The notes: generated by a model not told the origin, from the sequence alone. Shown: positions 36,201 to 55,042, counted from the stretch's first letter. The stretch is 64,000 nucleotides of DNA from Bugulina stolonifera (GCA_935421135.1 OW285188.1:23661233-23725232), one strand, 5' to 3'. Made by a program: numbers and translations.

Positions 36201-39200
36201 TGTAGAGCATAAATACTTATATAAGAGAAAATAATTTCATTTAAATTTACTATTATGTGTCTATTGTCTGTCTTGTATTATACAGTTCCGTTCTCATACA
36301 CACAACGACATGCCTTCCAATTGTAGAGAGGCTCCAGAAAATGGACCATGGAGATTTGGAGTAAACAGTGCAGCTGTATACCAGCCTGTACTGGATTATT
36401 GTCCCAACAGAGAACTCCGGAAGAAGATCTGGGCTGAACTGGTGTCAATAGCTTCCGTCAAGTTCACACCAGATGGTCATAATAATAAGTTTGCTATTGA
36501 GTCAATCCGCAGAAGCAGGTAGGTTATTATAATATTGTAACTAGATCTGACAGTGTGTTGCTAGTTACATCTGTTACATCTAAATTTACGTTTAATGATT
36601 TGTAGGCGTGGCTTAGCACAACTAGCTGGTCACAACTCTTATACTGACATGGTGATGCAGCACCGTATGGCCGGCAGCGTTGAGAATGTCATGGAGTTGA
36701 TTGAAACGTGAGTTTAATGGGATAAGGGTTGTATTTACAAATGGTTGTTGGCTTATATCATACATGTATGTATGTAATAAGGTATCTACAGCTATAATTT
36801 TGTTTTACATCGTTGTGATTGATGAACAAAATATGACCCCTATACCCACTGTGATATATATATATATACATGTAAATCTGCACAGGCTACGGGCAACTTT
36901 CCAACCAGAGGCACAGGCAGAGCTCGACTCACTACAGAAATTTGCTTCCTCTAATGGCTTTGGTGAAACTCTACAACTGTGGGACATAGACTACTGGTCT
37001 AGGAGACAGTCAGATCACCTGTATCAGTAAGCACTCTGTTTGTTACCTGTAACTACTCAAGTGTGTACTACATGTGCAATACTACTTAACTATTTACTGT
37101 GGCTATAGCAAGGATGTACAGCATTATAGTTATACGGTGTGTTTGTGTTGTGATTCTATAAAATCTGATCTGGTATCATATTTTCCTCGTTCAATGGTGT
37201 ACATATTAGTACTCTAGCGCCTCTAGCTATGACCTCGGTATAACATCTGGTGTGTCTGTCTGTGTGTAGAGTCGATCTAGATGAACCTTCAGAGTATTTC
37301 CCTCTGCCCCGTGTTCTCCATGGACTATTTCAAATCTGTGAAGGACTGTTTGGAGTACAAGTTAAGGTACATTATACTGCTACTTCTATTACTACGAGAT
37401 ATATTTCTGCTACTGTCTGCTACTCTGTGGGACTAGATTGAAATGTTTAATGTTAATGTTTGTAGAGGAAGCAGCCTGGTAGTGTTGACTTGTGGCACCC
37501 ATCTGTTGAAGTATTTGATATGTTCAATGAAGAAGGTAAGTTTATCAGATATTCCTGTCAGATCTGTGTTAACAGACTGCTTACTTGGAACGAAGGAGAG
37601 TAGTTGTGTACTTTAGTTCACCCTGGTGCTTTATGGATCACCCTTGAATGGTAACTGAATACTATCTCCTGAAGTATATGTTACTGTAGTTTAATGTTTT
37701 CTGTGTACTCACAGGTGCCGAAATTGGTACATTCTATTTGGATCCGTATAAGAGGTCTGGTGATAAATACGGAGGCTGCTGGCTCCATACCGGTAGAGAG
37801 AAGAGTTCTCTATTCTCTGGGAAGCCTCTCTCCTTCCTCAACCTCAATCTGGTGCCGTCTGTTGGCAAACAGCCGTCCCTCATGTCATTCAAAGACGTTG
37901 CGTCATTATTCTCAATAGTAAGATTCTCTGTTTATCTGCTGGACATGCTGACTCTCTTCTACTGCATCTTGTCAAATATGATTTATATAGTTATAAGATA
38001 TTGTATTTATGGATAATGGTACAAACTACACATATTGAATTCAATGCATACAAGCTATTAATGTGAGAAGTTAGGTGGTAACTACATGTATATTTAGTTG
38101 TAACTAAGCATACATAATATATACACAGTATTACATGTACATGCAGTTATATACCAATATACATATAACACCGTACATATAACACCGTACATGTAACACC
38201 GTACATATAACACCGTACATATAACACCGTACATATAACACCGTACATATAACACCGTACATATAACACCATACAAGTCATATAACACTGTACATATAAC
38301 ACTGTACATGTAACACTGCACATATAACACTGTACTTATACAGATGGGACACACCCTACAGCAGCTACTCACTACAGTAGAGTACAGTGAAGTGGCAGGG
38401 CAGAACAACATTGAGTGGGATGCTGTGAATGTTAGCACCACCTTTATGCTCATGTGGCTGATGAGAGCCGATACCCTCCGCTCTCTCTCCTGTCACTGGG
38501 AAACCAACCAGCAGCTCTCTGATGAAGCTGTCGACAATATTATTGGAGGTAAATTAACTCCTCAATACCCTGAAGCCAACCGTCATATAACATGTCTGTG
38601 ACCTCTCCACTATGTACATATATTTGGTCTTCTGACAACGGTGCTTTCACAATGGACTTGATTCGACCTAACCCACGTATATTATTCATGTAAAAGAATT
38701 GCCTTAAGTTTACATTATAAAGAGTTGGCAAAACCTAACATTTACATGATTTCGTATTCAGTTTTATCCTTTTTTCAAAGATCCATATTGTTATCTTTAT
38801 ATAATGATTGTTATTACTCCCGGTATGAGTGTGCATGTGTACATATAAGTAATGAGAATGTATATTTATTGTAGCCTTCTACCACATGCAATCTAACAGC
38901 CTCATGAAGTCACTATTTTACAGTGTCTACGATTTAGAGATGCACTTCAGGTATGCTGTTACTCTCATACTACTATCTGATATTGTTGGACGTTCTCTCT
39001 ATTTATGATATACCAATGTTATAACCATTATACATGTAGTACTGTGCTTAGTCCTATTGTAATTTTATTCAATTATCAGTATATGTATTAATTATGAAAC
39101 TTTAATGGAATATGTATTCAAAGGTATAGACAGTGGTCAAAGTTGGGGGGGTCTTTGGGGGTCTCAGTCCCCCCACCATAAGTTTCAGGGGGTCCCTCAG

Positions 39201-40829
39201 ACTGATAGACCCCCTACAGATTGCTATTTTAATAATAATACAAATTGGACCATATTTTATCTTAAACCACTACTGTCGCACCATTCAATATTTTCAAATA
39301 ATCTTGTTCATCCTTTTTCAGTAAGATTGATGTGTTGTTTGTCTTTGGTAACCTAGCTGCTGCCAAGAAAACCCTATTTTAATATTGGCTGATTTCACCT
39401 TCAATCAGCCTATGCTGGGAATTTTGGAAGCTCTCAAGCAGTTAATATAAAACTGTGCTACAGAGATAGCCATAGGACTTGCAATGCATTGCATTGTTTT
39501 TTGTGGGCATGACTCTAACTTACTTGTTCATCGCTGTGCACAAGAGTTATTTATAGAATGACAGTTAGTGTTGGCTCAATAAGATTACTGGGCTATTTGA
39601 TGTTAGTAGCTTACCTATGTACATAAGTTACAAGTATAGACTTAGGACAGGCATAGCCATAGTAACTTAACAGGTCTCAATGCTGAATGGAGGTCATAAT
39701 AGCCAATATTCAAATGAGTTTATCTTGGCTGCCACTAGGTTTACAAAGACAAACAGCACACCAATCTTCATGAAATAAGATGACCAGTATTCTTTGCAAA
39801 TATTGAATGGTGAGACAGTAGTGGTTTAAGATCTTGGACCATATTTTAACCTGAAGTTCTTGCATTTTGCACTATTTCGGTGTCTAATTTTGATAAAGTT
39901 TCCAATTTCCGGGAGGGCGCTCAGGCGCCCCTCCCGGACCCTCCCCGCCAGCACGCGCCGTTTGGGTGCTTCATGCCCTCAAGTGACTTTGTCTGCTACC
40001 CTAGAGACCCCTCACCTCTTTTCTTAGACTTTGACTACTGGGTATAGACTGTATTTGCATTTATCCTTGTTTATTTTGAACAGTGAAAAACATTTTGATA
40101 CGGCAATGAGACAGCTATGGCCGAGGTATATGCTGCTGCCGCTGGATCCAGGTTACATGAAATACTTCAGTATGGTTGAAGTCTATGCAGATAAACAGCA
40201 GGCATCAGGTCTCTATGGACTGCTGTGGGCAGAGGTAATGAATAAATGTAACTGTAGTCTTTTAGTCTAGACTGTTTCATCAACTCACCAATTGCCATTA
40301 CTAACATTTCATCAATACTTGTATACATTGTGAGTATTATAGTATAGAAATGATCCCTAAGAGTATGAGCTTACTTGTAGATGGTAGCAGCAGATATAAT
40401 GAAGTCCTTCAATGAGTGTACCAGCATGGAAGAATTGAAGGCAACTGGAAGAAGGTAGATATTTGCTAGTAACCTGCAAACCTGCTGCTCAACATTAGAT
40501 AATGTACAGTGGGATTGGCGGTTATTTCTTTCCTGGATGGTAGTCATAGTTTTTGTAAGACGTGCTTGTTCTGTCCACTATATTATAAAAATGCAATGAA
40601 AACAAGATTCAATGTTTGTTTGAACAGTAACACAATAATGACCACTCATTAGCAGCTTTACATCATACTATTCTCTTTCTCTTGTCTGTTTATTAGGTAT
40701 AAAGACACAGTATTGGCACTAGGTGGCAGTATGCCTGCTGGAGAGGTTTTCAGAAGGTTTAAAGGACATGATCCATCTATAGACAGTATATTGCAGATTA
40801 GAATGGCAAGGCAAAGGTCAACGGGTTGA
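33281..40829 (+). CDS. M3-family oligopeptidase homologue lacking zinc ligands
   Basis: Exons: 33281-33396, about 33992-34155 (acceptor uncertain), 34833-34969, 35259-35327, 35594-35754, 36089-36193, 36327-36518, 36606-36707, 36886-37026, 37270-37366, 37466-37535, 37715-37917, 38344-38548, 38875-38950, 40084-40234, 40381-40454, 40697-40829; about 731 residues in agreeing phase. The basic start MSAPMRKLLNTRFLAIARKR looks like a mitochondrial presequence. Fold landmarks are of the bacterial oligopeptidase A type: YFPLPRVLHGLFQICEGLFG, DPYKRSGDKYGGCW, GKQPSLMSFKDVASLF, EWDAV, GLYGLLWAEM, DTVLALGGSMPAGEVFRRFK. Where active members have F-H-E-x-G-H, this protein has FSIMGH (about 517-522). Where they have WDAVELPSQ, it has WDAVNVSTT (the third zinc-ligand Glu is Asn, about 548). 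The substrate-loop His/Tyr region also differs (YFSMVEVYADKQQ). It should therefore be a pseudo-enzyme. The frame is open throughout, arguing against a plain pseudogene. Confidence 0.88.
35128..35240. repeat. 21-bp tandem repeat
   Basis: About five copies of ACATTATATTATATACAATCT in tandem, the last one varied, in intron 3 of the M3 gene just before exon 4. Confidence 0.9.
35975..36080. repeat. GTT-rich simple repeat
   Basis: Interrupted GTT/ATT/ACC trinucleotide tract next to the acceptor of exon 6 of the M3 gene. It forms the pyrimidine/T-rich part before TTTTGTAG and causes spurious Asn-rich and Cys/Tyr-rich frames. Confidence 0.8.
38154..38340. repeat. 14-bp minisatellite abutting exon 13
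   Basis: About twelve copies of ACATATAACACCGT, changing to ACATATAACACTGT toward the right, ending directly at the CAG acceptor of exon 13 of the M3 gene. Exon 13 begins in the middle of what would be the zinc motif. Confidence 0.88.
39131..40040. mobile_element. Nonautonomous hAT-like element with internal foldback
   Basis: Terminal inverted repeats CAGTGGTCAAAG and CTTTGACTACTG match at 11 of 12 positions. They are flanked by a perfect 8-bp duplication GGTATAGA (39123-39130 and 40041-40048). Inside, CTTAAACCACTACTGTCGC (from about 39262) returns inverted as GACAGTAGTGGTTTAAG (ending about 39830), and the stem continues through AAGATTGATGTGTTG. Outside the stem are G-rich and GC-rich segments unlike the local base composition. 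No transposase frame is seen. It lies in intron 14 of the M3 gene. Confidence 0.87.
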
Positions 40830-41093
40830 CTGAGGTGCTGCTAAGCATTGTGGGAGACAGTGTTGTTAATTTATAGAACCGTTGTAAGTGTAAAGAATCT
40901 TGGCTTGGCTTCATCTAGAAGAACAATTTATATGGTAGAAGTTAAAGTCATAACCACAGGTCACTGGATTAGCCCTAGAGGTAGTGTATGTTGAATTCTA
41001 TAGCAGCTTTCTATTCAATTAGCGTTAGAGTGAGGATGAACTCTTTCTATTTGCTGTCTATTATTATTAAACACTTTATACTGGCAGCACATC

Positions 41094-41099
41094 AATAAA
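41094..41099 (+). terminator. Polyadenylation signal of M3 gene
   Basis: AATAAA 265 bases after the stop of the M3 homologue, in the 396-base gap to the convergent cyclase gene. Confidence 0.6.
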
Positions 41100-41106
41100 A
41101 ATATAA

Positions 41107-41112
41107 TTTATT
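41107..41112 (-). terminator. Polyadenylation signal of cyclase copy A
   Basis: TTTATT on the plus strand reads AATAAA on the minus strand, 114 bases after the stop of the first cyclase gene. It is eight bases from the opposing signal, so the two transcripts probably overlap at their 3' ends. Confidence 0.55.
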
Positions 41113-41225
41113 TAAAATAAAAATTGAATGGAAACTAAAAATTAGAGCTTTTGATAGTATAACCCAAAAACGCCATTTAAACCATATCTTACAATTACAA
41201 TTTGTGTGAATTTACTGTCTACAGA

Positions 41226-44767
<3,542 letters not shown>

Positions 44768-45128
44768 GACAGGAAACTTCAATGTGTAAAATTTAGCTGA
44801 GGTATATTGTTGATATGATGTGTAAAAACCAATATTTCTATGGCAAATACTGTATATATGCTACTAACTACAGTGTACACAGATTAATGTACTTGGATGT
44901 CGAATCAGCTCTTTACTACAAATGAGGCATGTCTAATAATATCTCTAACTCTCCCATGGAGTTAGTTACAAGCACATGTATACTCTGAGCAAGTTCTACC
45001 AAATGACATCTACCTCAAGACCCAACATACAATTAATTGGATTAATTCTTAAAGAAAGATTTATGCACCATTAAAAAGCGGACACGATACAGATCAAGAT
45101 GTTGTGTAGTTAGTAACTAGAATGAATA

Positions 45129-45418
45129 CAGGGCTGTAACAACCAGGGGGCAAGGTGGGCATTTGCCACCCCAGAAATCTGTCCAAAAGCAAAATTTTGT
45201 TGGCGTAAATTCTCCAAAGGTGACCTTTGTACACATTGATCACACAGTTATGGGCAGTGGTATAGTCTACAAGACAGTATAAGCGGCCTGTGATCCTGCA
45301 TATTTGACTGAAATTTGTTAGAGAATATTTTAAGCTATTTTTAGTATCTGCTGGGGCAGCTCGATGCTCCGGCCTGGGCTTTTTGCCCCCTCAGCCAAAA
45401 ATAGTTGTTACAGCCCTG
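45129..45418. mobile_element. hAT-type MITE, 290 bp
   Basis: Perfect inverted ends CAGGGCTGTAACAA and TTGTTACAGCCCTG, with a perfect 8-bp duplication AATGAATA at 45121-45128 and 45419-45426. No coding capacity. It lies between the two cyclase genes. A diverged relative is at 29315-29619. Confidence 0.93.
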
Positions 45419-46855
45419 AATGAATATATACATGTACACGGTACAGTATACTATACATATATGTAGCAGCACTGCAGACTACAACAAGCATGTTATATTA
45501 TTATTCGTACGTACCTGTATGCCTTGTACACATTAGTTAGACAATAACACCTACATACATGTACACTGTACATACTAGAAAATAGAAACAGTGAACATAG
45601 GCATCACTAAATTAAACCCAGACAACTCCAACTTGAGGCACTGATGATTAATGTCAGCATGTTGACCTCAAGTCATCTCAGGTTAGAGACAGCCTGCTCT
45701 CCATTGTGAGAAGACAAGGGAGACAGCAGTTTTGACAGTTGTGGCTGAACAGAATTTATATATAATGACAAGGAATTTGACTAGGAGTCTCAACACTTCT
45801 AATGTGTTATGCTTTAGCTACTGCCTTTGAGCACTCACAAGCTAAGAATCATTTGAACAATGAGTTGCCCTCTCCCAATTTGTTCCGGATGATTTGCAAG
45901 TTCAAACGTTTTCCCATCACATTCAAATTGCTGCACAAATTGACATGTTGGATTCTAATTCAATTATTGTAGTTCATGATAAACTACTGAGATAAAGCAC
46001 CATACACATAATATATTCCCATCCGCAAGTATTTTATATACATGTAACATCATAACAAGTCACATACATGGAATATTATACATGTAACATATATTATATT
46101 ATAACATAGAACGTTTAGAATATATAACATATTGAGCAAAACTGCGTGCTTCAGTAAATAGCTTGATATCACAGCACAAAAATAGCGTATCATTAATTTA
46201 TGTAACACAGTTCACTCTGGAATGTGGCTGTACAGTGATAGTTGTACTTCATAAAAATAAATCAGCCTACCTTGTAACCAACTATCAGATATAGAAATGG
46301 TTCAACAAAACAAGACAAGCTACGAAAACAATGACAGGAATTGCTATATTATTATTTCCCACACCAAATACACTTAACAGACAAGTAAAACAATTTGATC
46401 AGTAAAAATAATTTATCAGTAACCGATATTATGAATTATATCAGAGCACTGAGGTCTCAAATGAACACAGCCCACTGTTATTGAGGGTAATATTATATTA
46501 ATTTTTATTGTATTATGTTTTATATTATCTTAAATGTTGTGAGTTATATAGACCAAATTGTACATATACATAACTGTTATGTGACATAATTTTTAAATTG
46601 GAAATTTATCAGATCTTCGGTTCACAATAATATAAGAAGTTGGAGAATAAAATAAAACAAATGAAATACCTTGGGAAGACATGGCGAGCCTGACAGTCCA
46701 CCTCCATACATTGTGAAATTGTAGTTATTGGGACATAATACTAATGGTTGGTGCATAGAGGAGTTGTCAGTACCTGGTATACTTGTACTATTATCATTAT
46801 CCATTTTATCCTCTATCAACTTTATTACCAAGTTCTCTCCCTCAACTAAACATAG

Positions 46856-50004
<3,149 letters not shown>

Positions 50005-50467
50005 TTCTTGAAATGACTAGCTATTCCACATACATATATCAAACAACCTGCAAAAGAAAAACACACTATTCAACAGACATACCACAATTCAGGTTCTCCG
50101 AAAACAAACAAAGATCCTAGTTAGCAATAACAAAGCCCTGTCCAAGGTGGAGCAAATATTTGAGCCCATATGACCATATTGTAATGGAATGATTTCGGTG
50201 AATGAAAATCAGACCAGTCACATAATTATAATACAGCAAACCTTGCTCTTCTTAAAGTGAGTTTGCCAACACACAAATTCCAATAGACCATAGAATAGGC
50301 AGCACACACTTAAACTATTCATATCACGAATAAAGCTAAATACAATTTATAAGGTAATTTGATATGAACATTTCAAATTTGTCACTAAAAATAAATAATA
50401 CAACCTGCAAACACGTTTTTGGAGAAGTTTTTAAAAATATCCACTGTCCAATCAGAAGTGGATTACT

Positions 50468-50679
50468 CTGCAGGAGATGGCAATTAGAAACCTCCTTTCA
50501 CATGTCCAATAATTAGTGTAAACCTGCGCATAAAATAGAATATAAAAATTAATAATTACTGTTCTACGATAAGATAAACAATAGGTTTTATTATCCAATC
50601 ACTGTGCGTAATTTTGCTTCGACTACGAGCATTTCTGTTGGACATGTGAAAGGAGGTTTCTAATTGCCATCTCCTGCAG
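50468..50679. repeat. Perfect 42-bp inverted repeat
   Basis: Arms 50468-50509 and 50638-50679 are exact reverse complements (left starts CTGCAGGAGATGGCAATTAG; right ends CATCTCCTGCAG), separated by 128 bases. The rest of 50005-50689 has no exon. The right arm ends about ten bases before the decayed LINE fragment begins. It may be a MITE or the edge of an inverted insertion. Confidence 0.88.
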
Positions 50680-50689
50680 ATCATATCTC

Positions 50690-51375
50690 AAATTGTCCAA
50701 GGGAGGGAACTGTTATGGCATACACTTGTTCTGGCATAAATTGATGTCAATTCTCCTCTGGCTGCAGCTCCAGTTTTCATAATTGTATGCGAACGGTTTT
50801 CAACAATTTCATCGTAACTAGAGGATAGTGTATTGTGGCTCTCTTCGTCTTGAAGAATTTTGTGAAGTAATGTTACTCGATGGTTTCGTCTCCTACACTC
50901 AAGGGGTACTAGACCAAGAAGATTTCTGGCTGCAGTGACGCTTTCACGTCCCTTTAGATTACTGATGAAGCAGACTGCCTTACACTGAATTTTCTATGTA
51001 TTCAATAGTTTGTTTACTTGTTTTGTTTACACAGTGTCTGCATACTCCAGGATCGGTTTACACAAACTAGTGTATGCAAATTTTTTACTTTTGGTTGGTG
51101 AACAGTGTAGAGTATGTTTAATAGCACACAAAATTCTGCTTGCTTTTTCTGTTTTTTGGGTGATGCGTTGATCAAACTTCAAATCCTGTTGTAGGGTTAT
51201 GCCAAGATAACGAGTTTTATCATTGTGATCATCAGTCCAAGGAATCACAGTAGTACCTAGTCAGTATCAGTATGTTGGTAGTTGCTCACTGACATTAAAA
51301 GCCATCGCGTGGCATTTGGATGCATTAAATGGCATTTTCCATCTCTGGGACCATTCTTGTCAATGTTGTTCTAAT
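50690..51375 (-). pseudogene. Decayed LINE reverse transcriptase, 3' part
   Basis: On the minus strand the blocks TRYLGITLQQDLKFDQRI, LAIKHTL-like text and KPILEYADTV match the same region of the LINE at 51797-53662 (VKYLGVTIQSDLKFNQHI, RPILEYADVV). Further downstream are decayed matches to the C-terminal RRKNHR and AAARGE blocks, now broken by stops and frame changes. It is a second, older copy of the same LINE family lying in the same direction. Confidence 0.8.
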
Positions 51376-51796
51376 TCTGAAATTCAATTGATTCCTGATA
51401 GTAATTGTTATAGTAATAAACTTTGTTCTTCACCAAGATTGAAACGGGGGAACTTATCTTCTCTACATTTTATTGGTTGACCGCTCTTTACCACAAACCC
51501 CAGCAACAAAGAATCAACTATTACTATAGCCAATCAGTTTTTCCATAGCTGCACCAACAGAGTTTTTCATTAGCAAAAAAAACAAACGCTACTAGAAAGT
51601 CAAAGGAAAGTGAAAGAACATTCTTTCCGATAGCCATAGTCATAGAATTTACCTCAGAATTTACCTCAGATGAGGTAGGACTCCACCATCAATTTCATGC
51701 AAATCTATAAGGGAGCCTCTAGTTTTAACTATTTTTTGGACTAGGGAGTCTGCAATATTTACAGTATATCACTGTTTAGGATTGGAAGTTGGTTTC

Positions 51797-53662
51797 TCAT
51801 CTTATCTCACGAATTGTTCGTGGCAGGAAACTAGAGTGGTAAATGCATTTTTTGGCTGATATTGAGGTTGGCTCTCCTCTGGCAGCTGCTCTAGTGGTCA
51901 TTGTTACCATCTCTCTGTCACCCACAATATCATCATATGCTCTGGATAGAGTGGAATGTTGTTCTTCATTCTGAAGAATCCTGGTCAGTAGACACAGGCG
52001 ATGGTTTTTTCTTCTATTTTCAAGGGTCCGGATCTCTAACTGATCTCTCGCCTCTGATACACTGTCAGTACGCCCCCTTAGGTTTGCTATAAATCGTATG
52101 GCACTGTTCTGGATGAGTTCTATATCATGGATCTTGTTCTTAGTTGAAGGGTCCCATACTACATCTGCATACTCAAGTATAGGTCTGCATATACTTGTGT
52201 AAGCCAGTAGCTTGGCCTCTTTTGGAGCATGGTACATTAAATGTTTGATTCCTCCAAGTATTTTACGAGACTTTGTGCATTTCTCGTGTATATGCTGATT
52301 AAACTTAAGATCTGATTGAATTGTTACTCCTAGGTATTTGACGGTTTCTGTCCATTCAAGACATGCAGTGCCTAATTTGTATTGAGGTATGGGTGTTACT
52401 CTTCCAAAGTTTATAGCTAGGCATTTCTTTTCATTGAATGGCATTTTCCATTTTGTAGACCACTCGTGTACAGCGTTGATGTTATTTTGGAACATTTTTG
52501 CGTCCTCATTTGTATTTACAGTTTGATAAAGTAGAGTGTCATCAGCATAAAGGCTAACTTTACATGACAGAAGGTCTGGAAGGTCATTAATATAGCACAA
52601 AAACAAAGTTGGTCCAAGTACAGAACCCTGTGGCACTCCTGAGGTTACTGTGCACTTTTGTGAGTTAGTTCCTTTGAGCACAACGGATTGCTGTCTGTCA
52701 GAGAGAAAATCATGTATCCAGTTTAAAAGGTATCCATTTATCCCTGGTATTTGCTTTAGTTTTTGAAGTAACATTAAATGTGGTACCTTGTCGAAAGCTT
52801 TTTTGAAGTCCATTACTATGGCGTGTGTAGTGTGACCTTCATTTGCTGCCTTTGCCAGGTCATGATAGGTAGCACACAATTGTGTCTGGCATGACAGCCC
52901 TCTTCTGAAGCCATGTTGTCGATGATGAAGTACACTGTCTAATACTTCATTCAGATGGTGCAGCACAATGTGTTCCATCATTTTGCATGGAATACTTGTT
53001 AAAGATATGGGTCTGAAGTTGTTTGGGGACTCAGTGTCGCCGCCTTCGTGTATTGGTGTTACATTTGCTGATTTCCATTGTTTAGGCAGCCTACCAGTAT
53101 CCAAAGAACTTTTGTAGATCATTGTCAGACAATTTGCAGTACCCTCTAGGTCAATGAGCATGTCAGGTTTTCTCAGACCATCTGGCCCAGGTGATTTTCC
53201 ATTCGGTAACTCACGGATCAGTTTGGCGACCCCCTCTATTGAGACATCAATAGAATCTTGTACATCAATTTCAACCCTGGAAAAGTCTCCTGCCATGTAA
53301 CCTACCTGGAACTGGCTCTGAAAGAAAGTGTTAAGCAACTCAGCACATTGTTCAGGATCCCCTGTCAGATTATCTTCCTTGTCTCTTAAAACTACTTGCA
53401 TTGGTTTTTTGTTTCTATCAGCCCTGAGTAGCTTAAAGAAAGGTTTTGAATTTCCTCTCTTCAGTGGGCGATATATTCTGTCTGTATAAAAGGTTTTGCG
53501 AATCTCCTCTAATTCCTTCTTGCCATTTCTCCTCAGTTGTCTATACTGTTCGCGATCAAAATCATCAAAGCGGAGTTTCAACTTTTTATGCGATTTTCTA
53601 ATTCTAATTCTAATTTCTAATTCATTAGCATTAGTATCGCATGAATATGCATTGCACTGCAT
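51797..53662 (-). mobile_element. 5'-truncated LINE, reverse transcriptase frame
   Basis: An open frame of 621 residues encoding a non-LTR reverse transcriptase of the jockey/CR1-like group. Visible blocks in order: FKLLRADRNKKP, NGKSPGPDGL, FRPISLTSIPCKMMEHIV, QHGFRRGLSC, VMDFKKAFDKVPH (first catalytic Asp), SGVPQGSVLGP, SLYADDTLLY (catalytic YADD), MPFNEKKCLAI, VKYLGVTIQSDLKFN, RPILEYADVVWDPST. The endonuclease domain that should precede it is absent, so the copy is 5'-truncated, as is usual for LINE insertions. The lack of stops suggests recent arrival. The first residues may not be a true start. Confidence 0.9.
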
Positions 53663-54661
53663 TGCATAGGATGACAGGTAGAAATGCTAGAATAAGAATA
53701 ATATAAACATTAGAGGCTTTAGAGCATGCATTAGAATTACTTTGTACTTTTCTATATCTGTGCCTGTGAAGTTCAAGTTTGAAATATTACATGTATAATT
53801 TTCAGTTGTCAACTCTTCTTTCTTATTGTTCTATATGTAGACAAGATAAGAGCCTGTCACCCAATCAAAAACTGCTCGAAGCAGTGATTGGCTTAGAAGA
53901 CGCTAATATCGTCTGTATACAGCCATCTATGCTCTTCCGTCGTGTCTAGATAGTATATTGTGGTGCTCCAATTGTACATGACTTGTATACTTACCCTTAT
54001 ATTGAAGTGTACACATTAAATTGGAGTGTAACAATCGTGCTCGATAGCTTGGCCTTGACTTGACTCAGAGCGTTGAGAAATCCATTTTATGTTCATCAAA
54101 AATAACGGGTAAGTTATGTAGAGGCCAATGGTATCTGTGATCCAAAGAATTTAATGCTGCCAAGTTTTCAAGCAATAATACATGTAATAGCATAACCCCA
54201 TTACGGGTGAGTATGAATCTAAACCACGGGCTTACATTAATGTACTCTGCTCCAAGGGCAACCAACCAAAATGATTTTTTTCGTCGAAGTTTCTTCAACT
54301 ATTTTTAGTTAATCTTTAACGACGTATAAATAATCATTATCATTCAGTGTTTGTTGGTTTGCTTATAGTTATAGTAAACTTTCATATTTATCAGTATTCA
54401 TCTGTACTTCAGTATTTTTACTAATTGCATTCGCAGGTCAGGCTGAAGAACAGAACACTGTCAGCTCATACCCACTGCCCAGTCCCATATTTTATTATAC
54501 CTTGAGCCGTCCTAGTCTCCACCTTCAGGGCCTGCACCCAACTTTGACTTTGGGAAGGGTATTTTGTATTTTCTCCTAATTCGTTTAATATTTCGGTATG
54601 CAACAATAAAGAGGCAATTTGACAGTTTTACAGCTAGACATGTCACATGCGGAAGGATAAG
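53663..54661. other. Gap between LINE and LTR element
   Basis: No supported exon. An open frame of 77 codons at 54065-54298 (-) shows no recognisable domain. Nothing else stands out. Confidence 0.4.
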
Positions 54662-55018
54662 TGTAGATTAACTTTAAAAGAGTTTATAGGTTTACTAGTT
54701 GCTGTATTACACTACTAACATGTTGACAGAACAACACTCAAGACTCGACTGACTCATCAATATAACCACATAAAAGCATTACAGCAATTATGATGAAACA
54801 ATGATGCAATGCAAACAGCCAGGCAAACCAATGACATTGGCAAAGAACACATTAATATGAAACGTTGTGATACTATAAACAAATGATGTGTTAATTAGAG
54901 CAAAAACATAACCAGAAGTTAAAACTGAACTATGATAAGATATAATATGTAATGCAACTCTACAAGTTAAAACTGAACTATGATAAGATATATGTATAAT
55001 ATATAATGCAACTTTACA
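54662..55018 (-). repeat. 3' LTR of the retrotransposon
   Basis: 357 bases, matching the right LTR. It contains two copies of an internal motif AAGTTAAAACTGAACTATGA in tandem about 50 bases apart. Preceded on the plus strand by the target duplication ATAAG. Confidence 0.93.
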
Positions 55019-55042
55019 CCTCCCCCTGATCTCTATGATCAA

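Noticed and set aside
54065..54298. 77-codon open frame on the minus strand near the LTR element
   Set aside because: No domain, no splice context and no similarity that I can recognise.
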